Shown: piece by piece, positions 20,601-29,998 of the stretch
How the letters are laid out: the number at the start of each line of letters is the position of its first letter
Numbering within the stretch: position 1 is the stretch's first letter
Assembly: GCF_026261605.1 (NCBI RefSeq)
Contig: NZ_CP102486.1
Location: 124,001 to 188,000 of the forward strand
Source of the DNA: Dechloromonas sp. A34
GTDB lineage: Bacteria > Pseudomonadota > Gammaproteobacteria > Burkholderiales > Rhodocyclaceae
Direction: 5' to 3'
Length of the DNA stretch: 64,000 bases
Notes under the pieces: generated by a model
Database searches by the model: none
Told to the model about the DNA's origin: nothing
Seen by the model: only the letters and a program-made list of their open reading frames with translations
Made by a program: the position numbers and the translations under genes

Positions 20601-21693
20601 TGCGTATTCTGCATACTGAATCGTCCGTCGGCTGGGGGGGCAGGAGAACCGCACGCTGAACGAACTGATCGGCATGCGCGAACGCGGTCACGAGATGGCT
20701 GTGGTCAGCCGGCCCGGGGCGCGCATCCTCGAGCGCGCCCAGGAGGCCGGATTTACGACTTTTGCCATCGAGATGCGCGGCGCCATCGACCTGCCGGCCA
20801 TGCTCCGCCTGCGCAGCGTAATCAAGCGTTTCCGGGCCGATATCGTCAACACCCACAGCGGCCGCGATACCCAGCTCGCCGGGATGGCGGCGCGCAGCAT
20901 CATCGGCGGGCGCCCGCGTATCGTTCGCACCCGTCACCTGGCGCTGCCGATCACGTCGAAATTCAGCTACAGCGTGCTGCCGGATCATGTCGTCACGGTC
21001 AGCAAGTTTGTCGAGAATTATCTGGTCGAGGCCGGCGTGCCGCGCGAGCGGATCACCACGGTGTCGACCGGCGTCGATTTTGCCCGCTACGACCGGTCGA
21101 CCATTGAAGGCGACCTGCGGGCGGAGCTTGGACTGCCGCCGGACGCCCTGTTGATCGGCACGGTGGCGATTCTGCGCAAGAAAAAGGGGCATGCCGAAAC
21201 CATCGAGGCGGCAGCGCAGGTCATCGAGCGCTTCCCCGGAGCCCACTTCGTCTTTGCCGGCGACGGACCGCAGACGGCCAACCTCGAACGCCGCATCGCC
21301 GAACTCGGCCTCGGCCAACGGGTGCACATGCTCGGCTTGCGCCGCGATGTGGTCAATATCCTCAAATCACTCGACGTCTTTGTCCTGCCAACCCATCAGG
21401 AAGCCCTCGGTACCGCCTTTATCGAGGCGGGCGCCATGGGTTTGCCCGCTGTTGCGACCAATGTCGACGGTGTTCCGGAGGTCATTCAGGACGCTCGTAC
21501 CGGCCTCCTTGTGCCGGTAGGCGATAGCCGGGCAATTGCCGAGGCGATTTGCCGGCTGCTCGATGATCCTGTTTGCCGTCAGGGTATGGGGGCCAATGCC
21601 GCCGAGTTCGTGCGCCGGAAATTTTCTCGTGAGGCGATGGCCCACGGGATGGAGGCGCTCTATCAGCGCCTGATCGATGCGGAGCGTCCGTGA
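20600..21693 (+). CDS. GT4 family glycosyltransferase, one-base frameshift near N terminus
   Basis: The ATG at 20600 overlaps the msbA stop and gives MRILHTESSVGWGG, the typical first strand of a GT4 enzyme. The frame is lost in the seven-G run 20634-20640; adding one G continues QENRTLNELIGMRERGHEM and the intact remainder to 21693, for 364 residues. Donor-domain motifs are VSTGVDFARY, GTVAILRKKKGHAETIEA and the EX7E-type segment EALGTAFIEAGAMGLPAVAT. If the break were real, translation could only restart internally at about 20674 and the first strand would be lost. The next gene starts four bases before its stop. Confidence 0.82.
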
Positions 21694-22727
21694 GCGATAT
21701 CGCCAGCGACTCGATTCGCGACATTCTGTTGATCGGCGTCGCCCGCATCGGCGACACCCTGCTGTTGACGCCGGCGATGCGGGCGCTGAAGCAGCGCTAT
21801 CCGGCGGCCCGGCTGACCGTCCTGGCCCATCCGAAACGCTGCGAAGTCCTGGAGAACCTCGATTTCATCGACACGCTGGGCCCCATAACCAAAAACACCG
21901 CGTTGCTGAAGGGCTGGCTGCCTGGTCGACAATTCGATCTGGCCTTTGTCTATGGCCGTGACGCCGCATTGCTACGTTATGCCCTGCGTTGTTCGCAGCG
22001 GGTCTATTGCTTTGCCGACCAGGAACTTCCGGCGGCAGCCGACGGCCGCCTGTTCCCTGTCGAACGATCGCATGGTGTGCACGCTGTGCGAGAGAGACTG
22101 GCGCTCGTCGAAGCCGCCGGCGTACAGGCGAGTGACTGGCGTCTGGCCTATAGCGTGACGCCGGCAGAAAGGCAGGCTGCCGAACAGCTGCTTGCCGGGC
22201 GCGGCGCGCTCGGGCGGCGTCCCCGGGTCGGCCTGCAGGCCTTCAGCTTTCCGACCAAGGCTCACCGCGACTGGCCCCTGGAAAACTTTTCCCGGCTCAT
22301 CGAGCGGGTTCTGGATGCGCATCCGGACGCCCTGTTCCTGATCCTCGGCGATGCCGGTGCGGCAGTTCGGGCCAAGCCGCTGGCCGAACGTTTTCCGGCG
22401 CATGTCGAGGTTGTCGCCGGCAACCAGTCGTTGCGCGCCAGCGCCGCCTTGATGAGCCTTCTCGATCTCTATGTCGGTGTCGATACCGGGCCCACCCATA
22501 TCGCCGGAGCGCTCGGCGTGCCGATGGTGGCGATGTATCACCATCTCTATCCCGGCGCCAACCTCGCGCCCTTGCAGAATCCGCAGTGCACCATCGTCGA
22601 GCATCCCGCCACCGGTCACTCCGCTACTGCCGCGACGTCCGGCATGGAAGCGATCCCGGCCGATACCATTACCGCTCATGCGCTGGAACACCTGGCGTTG
22701 GCGGCTGCAATCGGCGAAAAGTCCTAA
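21690..22727 (+). CDS. GT9 family heptosyltransferase-like glycosyltransferase
   Basis: The protein has 345 residues from a GTG overlapping the previous stop (GTGA). The N-terminal strand ILLIGVARIGDTLLLTPAM with the acceptor-site aspartate, the SFPTKAHRDWPLENFSRL segment, and the donor-site GVDTGPTHIAGALGVPMVAMYHH are typical of ADP-heptose:LPS heptosyltransferases. Unlike the WaaQ-like protein it lacks the C-terminal cysteine cluster. It probably adds heptose or a related sugar to the core or a surface glycan. Confidence 0.85.
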   Translation: MSDIASDSIRDILLIGVARIGDTLLLTPAMRALKQRYPAARLTVLAHPKRCEVLENLDFIDTLGPITKNTALLKGWLPGRQFDLAFVYGRDAALLRYALRCSQRVYCFADQELPAAADGRLFPVERSHGVHAVRERLALVEAAGVQASDWRLAYSVTPAERQAAEQLLAGRGALGRRPRVGLQAFSFPTKAHRDWPLENFSRLIERVLDAHPDALFLILGDAGAAVRAKPLAERFPAHVEVVAGNQSLRASAALMSLLDLYVGVDTGPTHIAGALGVPMVAMYHHLYPGANLAPLQNPQCTIVEHPATGHSATAATSGMEAIPADTITAHALEHLALAAAIGEKS

Positions 22728-22730
22728 GCC

Positions 22731-24632
22731 ATGTGCGGCATTCTCGGCTATCTCGATTCCGCCCGCAGGCCCGGTGCCTGGCGCCTCGATGCGGCGGTCG
22801 GCGCACTCCATCATCGCGGTCCGGACGACTCCGGTACCTGGCTGGGCGGCGGGGTCGGCCTTGGTTTCGTCCGCCTCTCCATCATCGACCTGTCGCCGGC
22901 CGGCCATCAGCCGATGCTCAGCCCGGACGGTCGCTACACCATCGTCTTCAACGGCGAGATCTACAACTTTCCGGAACTGCGTAGCCAACTCGAAGCGGCG
23001 GGCGAGCGCTTTGTCGGTCATTCCGATACCGAGGTCCTGCTCCGGCTCTTCCAGCGCCTCGGCCTCGAGGGCTGCGTCGCCCGTCTGCGCGGCATGTTCG
23101 CCTTTGCCGTTTGGGATAGCAGCGAGCACACGCTGTCCGTGGTCCGCGACCGCCTCGGCGTCAAGCCGCTGGTCTATGCCGAGACCGCCAACGGTTTCGC
23201 CTTCGCTTCCGAGATCGGCAGCCTGTTCGAACTGGTGCCGGATCTTTCGCGCCGGGTCGATCCGACCGCCATCGACCATTACCTGACCTACCAGTACGTG
23301 CCTTCGCCGCGCACCGGTTTTGCGGCGATCCGCAAGCTGCCGCCGGCGCACGCCATGGTTGTCCGCGACGGGCGCATCGAGCGCTGTTTCCGTTACTGGG
23401 ACATCGATCCGACGCAGCGCAGCCAGCTTTCCTTCGCCGAGGCGGCCGAAGCGCTGCGCGAGCAGGTCCTCGAAGCCACGCGTCTGCGCATGGTGGCCGA
23501 CGTGCCGCTCGGCGCTTTTCTTTCCGGCGGCGTCGATTCCAGCATCACGGTGGCCGCGATGGCCCGCCAGCGCGGCGATGCGATCAAGACCTATGCCATC
23601 GGTTTCGAAGACGAAGGCCTCGACGAGTCGCGCTATGCCCGCGAGGTCGCCCGTCATCTCGGCACCGACCACCATGAGGCGATCTGCCGTCCCGACGCCG
23701 TGGCGCTGCTGCCGCAGCTGATCGGACAGCTCGGCGAGCCTTTTGCCGACAACTCCATCCTGCCGACCTACTACGTCGCCGAATTCGCTCGCCGCGACGT
23801 CACCGTTGCCTTGACCGGCGATGGCGGCGACGAAGCTTTCGCCGGTTATCGCCGTCACCTCCATCTCGACCGCGTCGACCGGCTTGAGGGACGTGGCCTG
23901 CTGCCCGCCTGGCGCGGCCTGCGCCGGGCCACGGTGGCGCTCGAGAACGGCCTGCGGCGGGGCGGGCGCAAGCGCGCTTTCCCGCATGCGGTCGGCGACC
24001 AGATACTGACCCTGCCGCCGCTCGAACGCTTCCGCCATCTCGTCGCCTACTTCCCGGAAGCCGAGAAGGCCGGGCTGCTCGTGCCAGCCTTCCGCGCCGC
24101 CATCGAGGAAGACTCGCTGGCTTCGCTCCAGGCCGCCTGGGACCGCAGCGCCGGCCAGAGCGATCGGCTCAACCGCTGGCTCTACGTCGATAGCCAGACC
24201 TACCTGCCAGACGACATCCTGGCCAAGGTGGACATCGCCAGCATGGCCGTCTCGCTTGAATGCCGCTCGCCCTTCCTCGACCATCGCGTCGTCGAGTTCG
24301 CCGCCAGCCTGCCCGCCGCTTACAAGCTGGGGCCACGTGGACGGGGCAAACACCTGCTGAAGAGCGCTTTTGCCGACTGGTTTCCAGCGGGTTTCCTCGA
24401 CCGCAAGAAAATGGGCTTTTCGGCGCCGACCGGGCGCTGGTTGCGCGAAGATCTGCAACCGATGTTGCGCCACAGCCTGCTCGGCTCCCCGGCCTTGCAA
24501 GGCTGGCTCCAGCCAGCCACGGTAAACCGGCTGGTCGATGATCACCTGAGCGGCCGCGCCTCGCACGCCAAGCGTCTCTGGTCGCTGCTCTGCCTGGCGC
24601 TGTGGGTCGAGCGTTTCGGAGTCGTTGGGTGA
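22731..24632 (+). CDS. asnB: Asparagine synthase (glutamine-hydrolysing) family amidotransferase
   Basis: The protein has 633 residues. The class-II glutaminase domain begins with the nucleophile cysteine after the initiator (MCGILGYLDS), followed by LHHRGPDDSG and NGEIYNFPELR; the synthase domain has the pyrophosphate loop FLSGGVDSS and TGDGGDEAFAGY. Within LPS and O-antigen clusters, AsnB-type enzymes often amidate uronic-acid sugars rather than make free asparagine, and this gene sits between glycosyltransferases with gaps or overlaps of a few bases. Which substrate it uses here is inference. Confidence 0.9.
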   Translation: MCGILGYLDSARRPGAWRLDAAVGALHHRGPDDSGTWLGGGVGLGFVRLSIIDLSPAGHQPMLSPDGRYTIVFNGEIYNFPELRSQLEAAGERFVGHSDTEVLLRLFQRLGLEGCVARLRGMFAFAVWDSSEHTLSVVRDRLGVKPLVYAETANGFAFASEIGSLFELVPDLSRRVDPTAIDHYLTYQYVPSPRTGFAAIRKLPPAHAMVVRDGRIERCFRYWDIDPTQRSQLSFAEAAEALREQVLEATRLRMVADVPLGAFLSGGVDSSITVAAMARQRGDAIKTYAIGFEDEGLDESRYAREVARHLGTDHHEAICRPDAVALLPQLIGQLGEPFADNSILPTYYVAEFARRDVTVALTGDGGDEAFAGYRRHLHLDRVDRLEGRGLLPAWRGLRRATVALENGLRRGGRKRAFPHAVGDQILTLPPLERFRHLVAYFPEAEKAGLLVPAFRAAIEEDSLASLQAAWDRSAGQSDRLNRWLYVDSQTYLPDDILAKVDIASMAVSLECRSPFLDHRVVEFAASLPAAYKLGPRGRGKHLLKSAFADWFPAGFLDRKKMGFSAPTGRWLREDLQPMLRHSLLGSPALQGWLQPATVNRLVDDHLSGRASHAKRLWSLLCLALWVERFGVVG

Positions 24633-25426
24633 GCCGCGCCCTGCCGATCCTGATGTACCACCACGTCAGTCCGGCCCCGGGACTGGTCACGCTGTCGCCG
24701 GCCTGCTTTCGCGACCAGATCTCGGCGCTCGCCCGGGCCGGCTGGAAGAGCGTCGGCAGCGCCGAGCTCGAAGCCTTCCTGGCCGGCAAGCCCTTGCCTG
24801 AAAAGCGGGTCATGCTGAGCTTTGACGACGGCTACCTCGACAACTACCTGCATGCCCATCCGGTGCTCCAGGAGTTCGGCATGCGGGCCGTGCTCTTTGT
24901 GGTTACCGATTGGATTGGTGACGGGCCGGCCCGGGTGACCGGCGAAGCGCCCGACCACCGTGAATGCAAGCGTCGCATCGCGGCCGGCGAGGCCGACAGT
25001 GTCATGGTCCGCTGGTCGGAGATCGAGGCGATGCAGGCGGCCGGCAGCTTCGAGTTCCACTCGCACACCCACACGCACACCCGTTGGGATCAGCGCCTGC
25101 CCGACAATACAGCCCGCCTCGCGGCGCTCGAAGCTGACCTCGTTGCCTCGCGCGCCACGCTGAAACGCCGCCTGGGCATCGATGACCGGCACCTGTGCTG
25201 GCCGCAGGGCTATTTCCAAGACGATTACCTGCCGCTCGCCAATCGGCTCGGTTTCGATCATCTCTACACGACGCGCCCCGGCACCAACGGTCCGCGCCAG
25301 GATGCCAACAGGCTGCGCCGTATCGTGACCAAGGAAAAATCCGGCGCCTGGCTGACCCGCCGTCTCTGGCTCTACGCCACGACCGGACGCGCTGCCTGCT
25401 ATGGCTGGCTGAAGGGGGAGCAATGA
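24629..25426 (+). CDS. Polysaccharide deacetylase family protein (CE4)
   Basis: The protein has 265 residues from a GTG overlapping the asnB stop (GTGA). NodB-fold motifs are visible: PILMYHHV at the start, the catalytic aspartate pair in LSFDDGYLDNYL, the metal-binding histidines in FEFHSHTHTHTRW and LCWPQGYF. There is no signal peptide, so the enzyme probably acts in the cytoplasm on a glycan intermediate built by the neighbouring glycosyltransferases, removing an N-acetyl group. The histidine-rich HTHTHT stretch is longer than usual. Confidence 0.88.
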   Translation: MSRALPILMYHHVSPAPGLVTLSPACFRDQISALARAGWKSVGSAELEAFLAGKPLPEKRVMLSFDDGYLDNYLHAHPVLQEFGMRAVLFVVTDWIGDGPARVTGEAPDHRECKRRIAAGEADSVMVRWSEIEAMQAAGSFEFHSHTHTHTRWDQRLPDNTARLAALEADLVASRATLKRRLGIDDRHLCWPQGYFQDDYLPLANRLGFDHLYTTRPGTNGPRQDANRLRRIVTKEKSGAWLTRRLWLYATTGRAACYGWLKGEQ

Positions 25427-26616
25427 GCGCTCCGCGCCTGGCCTACATCGATCCCTACCCGGTGCCCGGTCCGACGCCGTCGGCGCTACAGATCCTGCAG
25501 ATGGCCGATGCCTTCGCCCAGGCCGGCTGCGGGGTCGACCTGGTGACGCCGGCCACAGCTCTCGATCCAGCGGCGATCCTCGGTCGCGCGCCGCATTCCT
25601 TGCTGCGCTTCTCCCCATTGCCCGACTTCCGCAAGCGCTGGTTCTTTCCCTTCTCCTCGCATCGTCCGTTCTTCGTGCTGGCCCTGGCGTGGATCCGCCG
25701 CCACCGGCCGCAGACCCTGTTCGTCCGCAACGTCAAGCTGGCCGCCTGGCTGTTGCCGAGGATCGAAGGTATTCCCCTCTATTTCGAGACGCATGAGCTG
25801 TTCGCCCAGTCCTTTCTCGAAAACCAGCAGCGCCGGATGGGCTGGCAGGCGCGGCGCAAGCTGGCCTTGCTCGACCGCCGCGAGGCGGCGGTCTATCGTG
25901 GTGCCGCCGGCGTCTTCGCGCTGACCAGGGCACTGGCCGATGATCTGGTCGAGCGCTATGGCTTGCCCGTCGTGCCGACCGTCCTGCCCGACGGCGTCGA
26001 TGCCCTGGCCCTGGCCGCTGCCCAGGCCACGCAGTCGGGCGTGCGGGCGGTCGATGCCGCGCCGCGGGTGCTTTACCTCGGCAGTCTGCATCCCTGGAAG
26101 GGCGTCGACATCTTGGTTCGCGCCATGGCACACCTGTCGGGCGTCGAACTGTGGATCGCCGGTGGCGAGCCGGTCCGCATCGCGGCCTTGCAGGGGCTGG
26201 CGGCGCAGCTTGGACTGACCAGCGTCAATTTCCTCGGCAAGGTACCGCCCGCGCAGCGCTTCGCGCTGATCGGCGAATGCGACCTGTGTGCCCTGCCCCT
26301 GGGTAGGACATCGATCGGCAGTCGCTATACCTCGCCGCTCAAGCTGTTCGAGTATATGGGCATGGGCAAGGCAGTCGTCGCGTCCGACCTGCCGTCCTTG
26401 CGCGAGGTCATTCGCCATGGCGAAAACGGCTGGCTGGTCGAACCGGAAAACCCGTCCGCCCTGGCCGACGGCATCCGAACCCTGCTCGCCGATCTCGAGC
26501 GCCGTGCGGCGATCGGCCGCCAAGCAGCCGCCGACGCCGCCGAACTCACCTGGTTGAGCCGGGCCCGGCGCGTCCTCGACTACATGGGGCAAAGTCCCGC
26601 AACGGAATCGCGCTGA
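25423..26616 (+). CDS. GT4 family glycosyltransferase
   Basis: The protein has 397 residues from the ATG overlapping the deacetylase stop (ATGA). The N-terminal domain has PTPSALQILQMADAFAQAG. The donor domain has VLYLGSLHPWKGVDILVRAM and the SPLKLFEYMGMGKAVVASD segment with the EX7E glutamates, typical of retaining GT4 enzymes. It is part of a run of four overlapping genes ending at the O-antigen-ligase-like gene. Sugar specificity is not readable. Confidence 0.85.
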   Translation: MSAPRLAYIDPYPVPGPTPSALQILQMADAFAQAGCGVDLVTPATALDPAAILGRAPHSLLRFSPLPDFRKRWFFPFSSHRPFFVLALAWIRRHRPQTLFVRNVKLAAWLLPRIEGIPLYFETHELFAQSFLENQQRRMGWQARRKLALLDRREAAVYRGAAGVFALTRALADDLVERYGLPVVPTVLPDGVDALALAAAQATQSGVRAVDAAPRVLYLGSLHPWKGVDILVRAMAHLSGVELWIAGGEPVRIAALQGLAAQLGLTSVNFLGKVPPAQRFALIGECDLCALPLGRTSIGSRYTSPLKLFEYMGMGKAVVASDLPSLREVIRHGENGWLVEPENPSALADGIRTLLADLERRAAIGRQAAADAAELTWLSRARRVLDYMGQSPATESR

Positions 26617-27728
26617 TGAAAATTGCTTTCGTCGATGTCACCGTCACCGTCACCTATGGCGGCATCCAGACCGCGGTCTGGGAACTGGCCAGAGCCCTGC
26701 ACGATCTCGGCCACACGGTCAGCGTCTTCGGTGGTGATGGCACGATTCGTCCGGATCTCGGCGGCCGTGCCATCGAGGTCAGGACCTTCCCCTTCACCCC
26801 GCGCGAAAAGGCCCCCGACCTCGGCAACCGCTTCCGCCGGCTCTGGGAGCGCTGGACCTTCGCCCGCCATGCCAAGGCCGCAGTCATCGCCGGCGATTTC
26901 GACTGGGTGGTGATCACCAAGCCCTTCGACTTCTTCTGGCCGATGCTGATGCCGGCCGGCAGCAAGACCCGTTTCGCCTTGCGCAGCGGCGGCACCAGCT
27001 TCATCGCCGGCGACCGCTATCTGGCCCGCGGCATCGATGCCTTGTTCGCCAACAGCTATTTCAACGGCTGGCAGATCAAGAGCCGCTACGGCCGCTTCCC
27101 GACCATCATCTACAACGGCGTCGATCTCGACCGTTTCGGGCCGCAGCACCGCGCCCCCGCCCTGCGCGCCGGACTCGGCCTGCCCGACGATGCGCTGCTG
27201 TGCATCTTCGCCGGCCGCCTGGTCGGCTGGAAAGGGGTAGCCTACAGCCTGCGCGCCCTGGCCAGCGAACGCCTCGCCGGCTTGCCGCTGTACTTCGCGG
27301 TGATCGGCAGCGGACCAGAGGAAAAGAAACTCAAGGCCCTGGCCGAGAGTCTCGGGCTGGCCGATCGGGTCTTCTTCCTGGCCGGCAGGCCGCACGGCGA
27401 ACTGCCCGCCTGGTGGGCGAGTGCGGACATCGGGCTGTTCGCCAGCGTCGGCGACGAGGGTTTCAGCAACAGCATGGCCGAGGCGCTGGCCAGCGGCCTG
27501 CCGGTAATCGCCACCGCCTTCAGCGGCAACCCGGAAACCGTCGGCAACGAAGGCAGTTGCGGCCTACTGGTCGCGCCCGAGAATGCCGATGCGCTGGCCG
27601 ATGCGCTGTTTGTCCTGGCGACCGATGGCGAATGTCGCAAGCGGATGGGAGAGGCGGCCCGCCAGCGGATCGCCAGCCAGTTCACTTGGGACCGCGTCGC
27701 GCAGCGCCTGCTGGCGGGGCTGAAATGA
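26616..27728 (+). CDS. GT4 family glycosyltransferase
   Basis: The protein has 370 residues; the ATG overlaps the previous stop by one base. N-terminal VTVTYGGIQTAVWELARAL is the GT4 glycine-rich loop; IYNGVDLDRFGP starts the donor domain, IFAGRLVGWKGVAYSLRAL follows, and EGFSNSMAEALASGLPVIAT holds the EX7E motif. It is flanked by other GT4 genes of the same unit, with four-base overlap to the next. Confidence 0.85.
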   Translation: MKIAFVDVTVTVTYGGIQTAVWELARALHDLGHTVSVFGGDGTIRPDLGGRAIEVRTFPFTPREKAPDLGNRFRRLWERWTFARHAKAAVIAGDFDWVVITKPFDFFWPMLMPAGSKTRFALRSGGTSFIAGDRYLARGIDALFANSYFNGWQIKSRYGRFPTIIYNGVDLDRFGPQHRAPALRAGLGLPDDALLCIFAGRLVGWKGVAYSLRALASERLAGLPLYFAVIGSGPEEKKLKALAESLGLADRVFFLAGRPHGELPAWWASADIGLFASVGDEGFSNSMAEALASGLPVIATAFSGNPETVGNEGSCGLLVAPENADALADALFVLATDGECRKRMGEAARQRIASQFTWDRVAQRLLAGLK

Positions 27729-28807
27729 ATCGTCTGGCGCGGATCATGCACGTCCATTTCTGGGGCGATGTTCGCCTCCAGGCCGGTAGCGTGGACAAGG
27801 TGATCGCTGCTTTTGCCCGCATGGATGAGCCGGATTTCGACATTGCCGTCGCCTGTCCGGGTAGCGGTGGGATGGAGCGGAGCGCGGCGGCGACCTGGCA
27901 CTTCTTTGCCGAGGATCGCCTGAAGAATCGCCTTGCCAACAAGCTGCTCGGCCTCAAGCTCTTCACCTACAGCGAACTGGCGGCACTGATCGAGCGCGAG
28001 CGGCCCGACCTGCTTCACATGCACAACCGCCATGCCCTGCTCGCTCCGCTGCTGGCCCGCCTGGACTATCGGCCGCGCGTGCTCTGCCACTACCACCGCA
28101 AGTTCGGGGAATTCGTGGTTCCTCCGCAAGCCGACGGCTTGATTGCGGTCAGCGACGCCGTGCGGGCCGCCCTCCAGGCCGCGGCATCGCCGACCATGCC
28201 GGTCACGGTCTTGCACAACCCGGTGCCGGAAGCGCTCGGCGTTTCCCTGCCCTACCAACCGGGCAACCGGCCGCGCCTGGTCTATGGCGGCGGACGTCAG
28301 CAGAACAAAGGTTTCTTCGAACTCGAGGCGGCGCTGGGCAACGGGCTGGCCGAGCAGTTCGACGTCGTCCTTTGCGGCCCGGGTTTCGACGGCTATCAGC
28401 CACCGTTCCCGGCAAGAGTCGCCGGGATGTTGCCTTCGGATGCCTTTCTGGCGGAACTGCGGGCCGCCGATGTCGTTGCCATGCCCTCGCACCATGAGGG
28501 CTTCAGCATTCCTGCCCTCGAAGCCCTCGGACTGGGCAAATTGCTGGTCGCCACCCAAGGGGGCGGACTGGGTGAGATCCTCGATGCCGACAACGCCCTG
28601 ATCCATCCGGCGGGCGATCCGACCGCCCTCGCCGGCTGCCTGCGCCAAGCCCTGGCCCTGCTGAGCCCGCAAGGGGCAGCGGCCGGCAAGCGCCTGCGCG
28701 ACGCCGCTTCGCGCACGGCTGCTCGCTTTTCGGTCGCCGCGATCAACCGGCAGCTGGCTGCGATCTATCGACAATATCTGGGAATGACGCCCACGGAGTC
28801 TGTGTGA
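27725..28807 (+). CDS. GT4 family glycosyltransferase
   Basis: The protein has 360 residues from the ATG overlapping the previous stop (ATGA). The N-terminal domain is more divergent than in its neighbours (MHVHFWGDVRLQAGSVDKV), but the donor domain is standard: VLHNPVPEALG, LVYGGGRQQNKGFFELEAAL and EGFSIPALEALGLGKLLVAT with the EX7E motif. The stop overlaps the GTG start of the O-antigen-ligase-like gene. Confidence 0.83.
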   Translation: MNRLARIMHVHFWGDVRLQAGSVDKVIAAFARMDEPDFDIAVACPGSGGMERSAAATWHFFAEDRLKNRLANKLLGLKLFTYSELAALIERERPDLLHMHNRHALLAPLLARLDYRPRVLCHYHRKFGEFVVPPQADGLIAVSDAVRAALQAAASPTMPVTVLHNPVPEALGVSLPYQPGNRPRLVYGGGRQQNKGFFELEAALGNGLAEQFDVVLCGPGFDGYQPPFPARVAGMLPSDAFLAELRAADVVAMPSHHEGFSIPALEALGLGKLLVATQGGGLGEILDADNALIHPAGDPTALAGCLRQALALLSPQGAAAGKRLRDAASRTAARFSVAAINRQLAAIYRQYLGMTPTESV

Positions 28808-29985
28808 ATCTAAGCTGGATAACGGAAAATCGGCGCGCCCTGGCCTTCCTCTGGGGCGGCCTCGTCGCGCTGAGCATGATGCGGGTGTGGTCATCGCTAT
28901 TCTTCACGCCGATCTATCTGATGACAGTCCTTGCCCTGTTCGACCGCGAGACCCGCGACGGCCTGTGGCAACTGGCCGGCCGCTTGCCGCTCACCCTCGG
29001 CTATTTTGCGTTGGCGGCGTGTTCCCTGCTCTGGGCTGCTTCTCCGCATCTCGTACTACAGGCCTTGCGGGCTGATATCTTGATTCCCTGCCTGGCCTTC
29101 GTCGCCTCCTTCCACGCCGCCCGTCGGCTGGATGCGCAACGGACGGCGGAGGCCTTGCTGCTCGGTGCCTGGTGCTGCTTCCTGCTGGGCGGCGCAATCG
29201 GCTATCTGGTCCTTGGTTCTGGCTGGTCTGAACGATTGTTCGACAGCGTTGGTTATTACTCGAGCTATGTGTTCATGCTTGCCGGCGCCTCGCTTCCCTT
29301 CCTGACGCGGAATCGTCGTCTGCTTTTCTACCCGCTGGTCGCTGTGTTGCTTTTCCTTTCCCAGCAAAGGGTGGCCTGGGTCGTGTTCCCCTTCATCGGC
29401 TTGGCCGATATTTTGCTGTGCCGCCGCCAGGGAGCGAGCCTCAAAGGCTTGTTCGTTTTTGGCTTGCTAATCGTTGTCGCATCGATCGGGATGCTGAAAT
29501 GGGTCGCCGAACAGAAGCCAGTCGATGGCCTCAATCCGGGGGTTCAGGCGAGCAGCCTGCTCGATCGCCTGGCCAAGAACGAGCGTCTGCGTCCATGGCG
29601 GGAATGGTTCGAGCGCGGTCTGGAGTCTCCGATTATTGGCCATGGTTTCGGCCGCGACAACGTCAAGGAACATTTCGCGCGAGGCGCCGACTGGCCCGAG
29701 CGCAACCTGAATCACGGCCACAACATCCTGATTAACAACTTTCTGCAACTTGGCGCGCTTGGCGTTGCGGCTTACCTGATGGCGCAATTCCAGCTTGGCC
29801 GATTCCTGTTCCGGCAGCGCGAACCGCTGGCCTATGCCGCCTTGTGCATCCTGGGCCTGTTTTTCCTGCGCAACCTATTCGACGATTTTTCCTTCAAGCG
29901 CCTGCTGATTGTGTACGCCCTGCTGCTGGGCTGGAGCATCGGCGGACTCGGCAAGCGCAGCACCTCGCCTAACACAACTGATTGA
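28804..29985 (+). CDS. O-antigen ligase / polymerase-like membrane protein (Wzy_C family)
   Basis: The protein has 393 residues from a GTG overlapping the previous stop (GTGTGA). About ten hydrophobic helices flank one large periplasmic loop that ends with the Wzy_C motifs GHGFGRDNVKEHF and NLNHGHNILINNFLQLGALG, whose His-Asn pair is characteristic of WaaL ligases and Wzy polymerases. Given msbA, core transferases and no wzx or wzz in the window, ligation of a glycan to lipid A-core is the likelier role. Ligases and polymerases cannot be separated confidently on sequence alone. Confidence 0.85.
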   Translation: MNLSWITENRRALAFLWGGLVALSMMRVWSSLFFTPIYLMTVLALFDRETRDGLWQLAGRLPLTLGYFALAACSLLWAASPHLVLQALRADILIPCLAFVASFHAARRLDAQRTAEALLLGAWCCFLLGGAIGYLVLGSGWSERLFDSVGYYSSYVFMLAGASLPFLTRNRRLLFYPLVAVLLFLSQQRVAWVVFPFIGLADILLCRRQGASLKGLFVFGLLIVVASIGMLKWVAEQKPVDGLNPGVQASSLLDRLAKNERLRPWREWFERGLESPIIGHGFGRDNVKEHFARGADWPERNLNHGHNILINNFLQLGALGVAAYLMAQFQLGRFLFRQREPLAYAALCILGLFFLRNLFDDFSFKRLLIVYALLLGWSIGGLGKRSTSPNTTD

Positions 29986-29998
29986 CAAGAATTCCCTG

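Noticed and set aside
21972..24566. 864-codon open frame on the minus strand opposite asnB and GT9 genes
   Set aside because: It is antisense to two genes with clear family motifs, has no recognisable domain, and is the usual by-product of high GC content at third positions.
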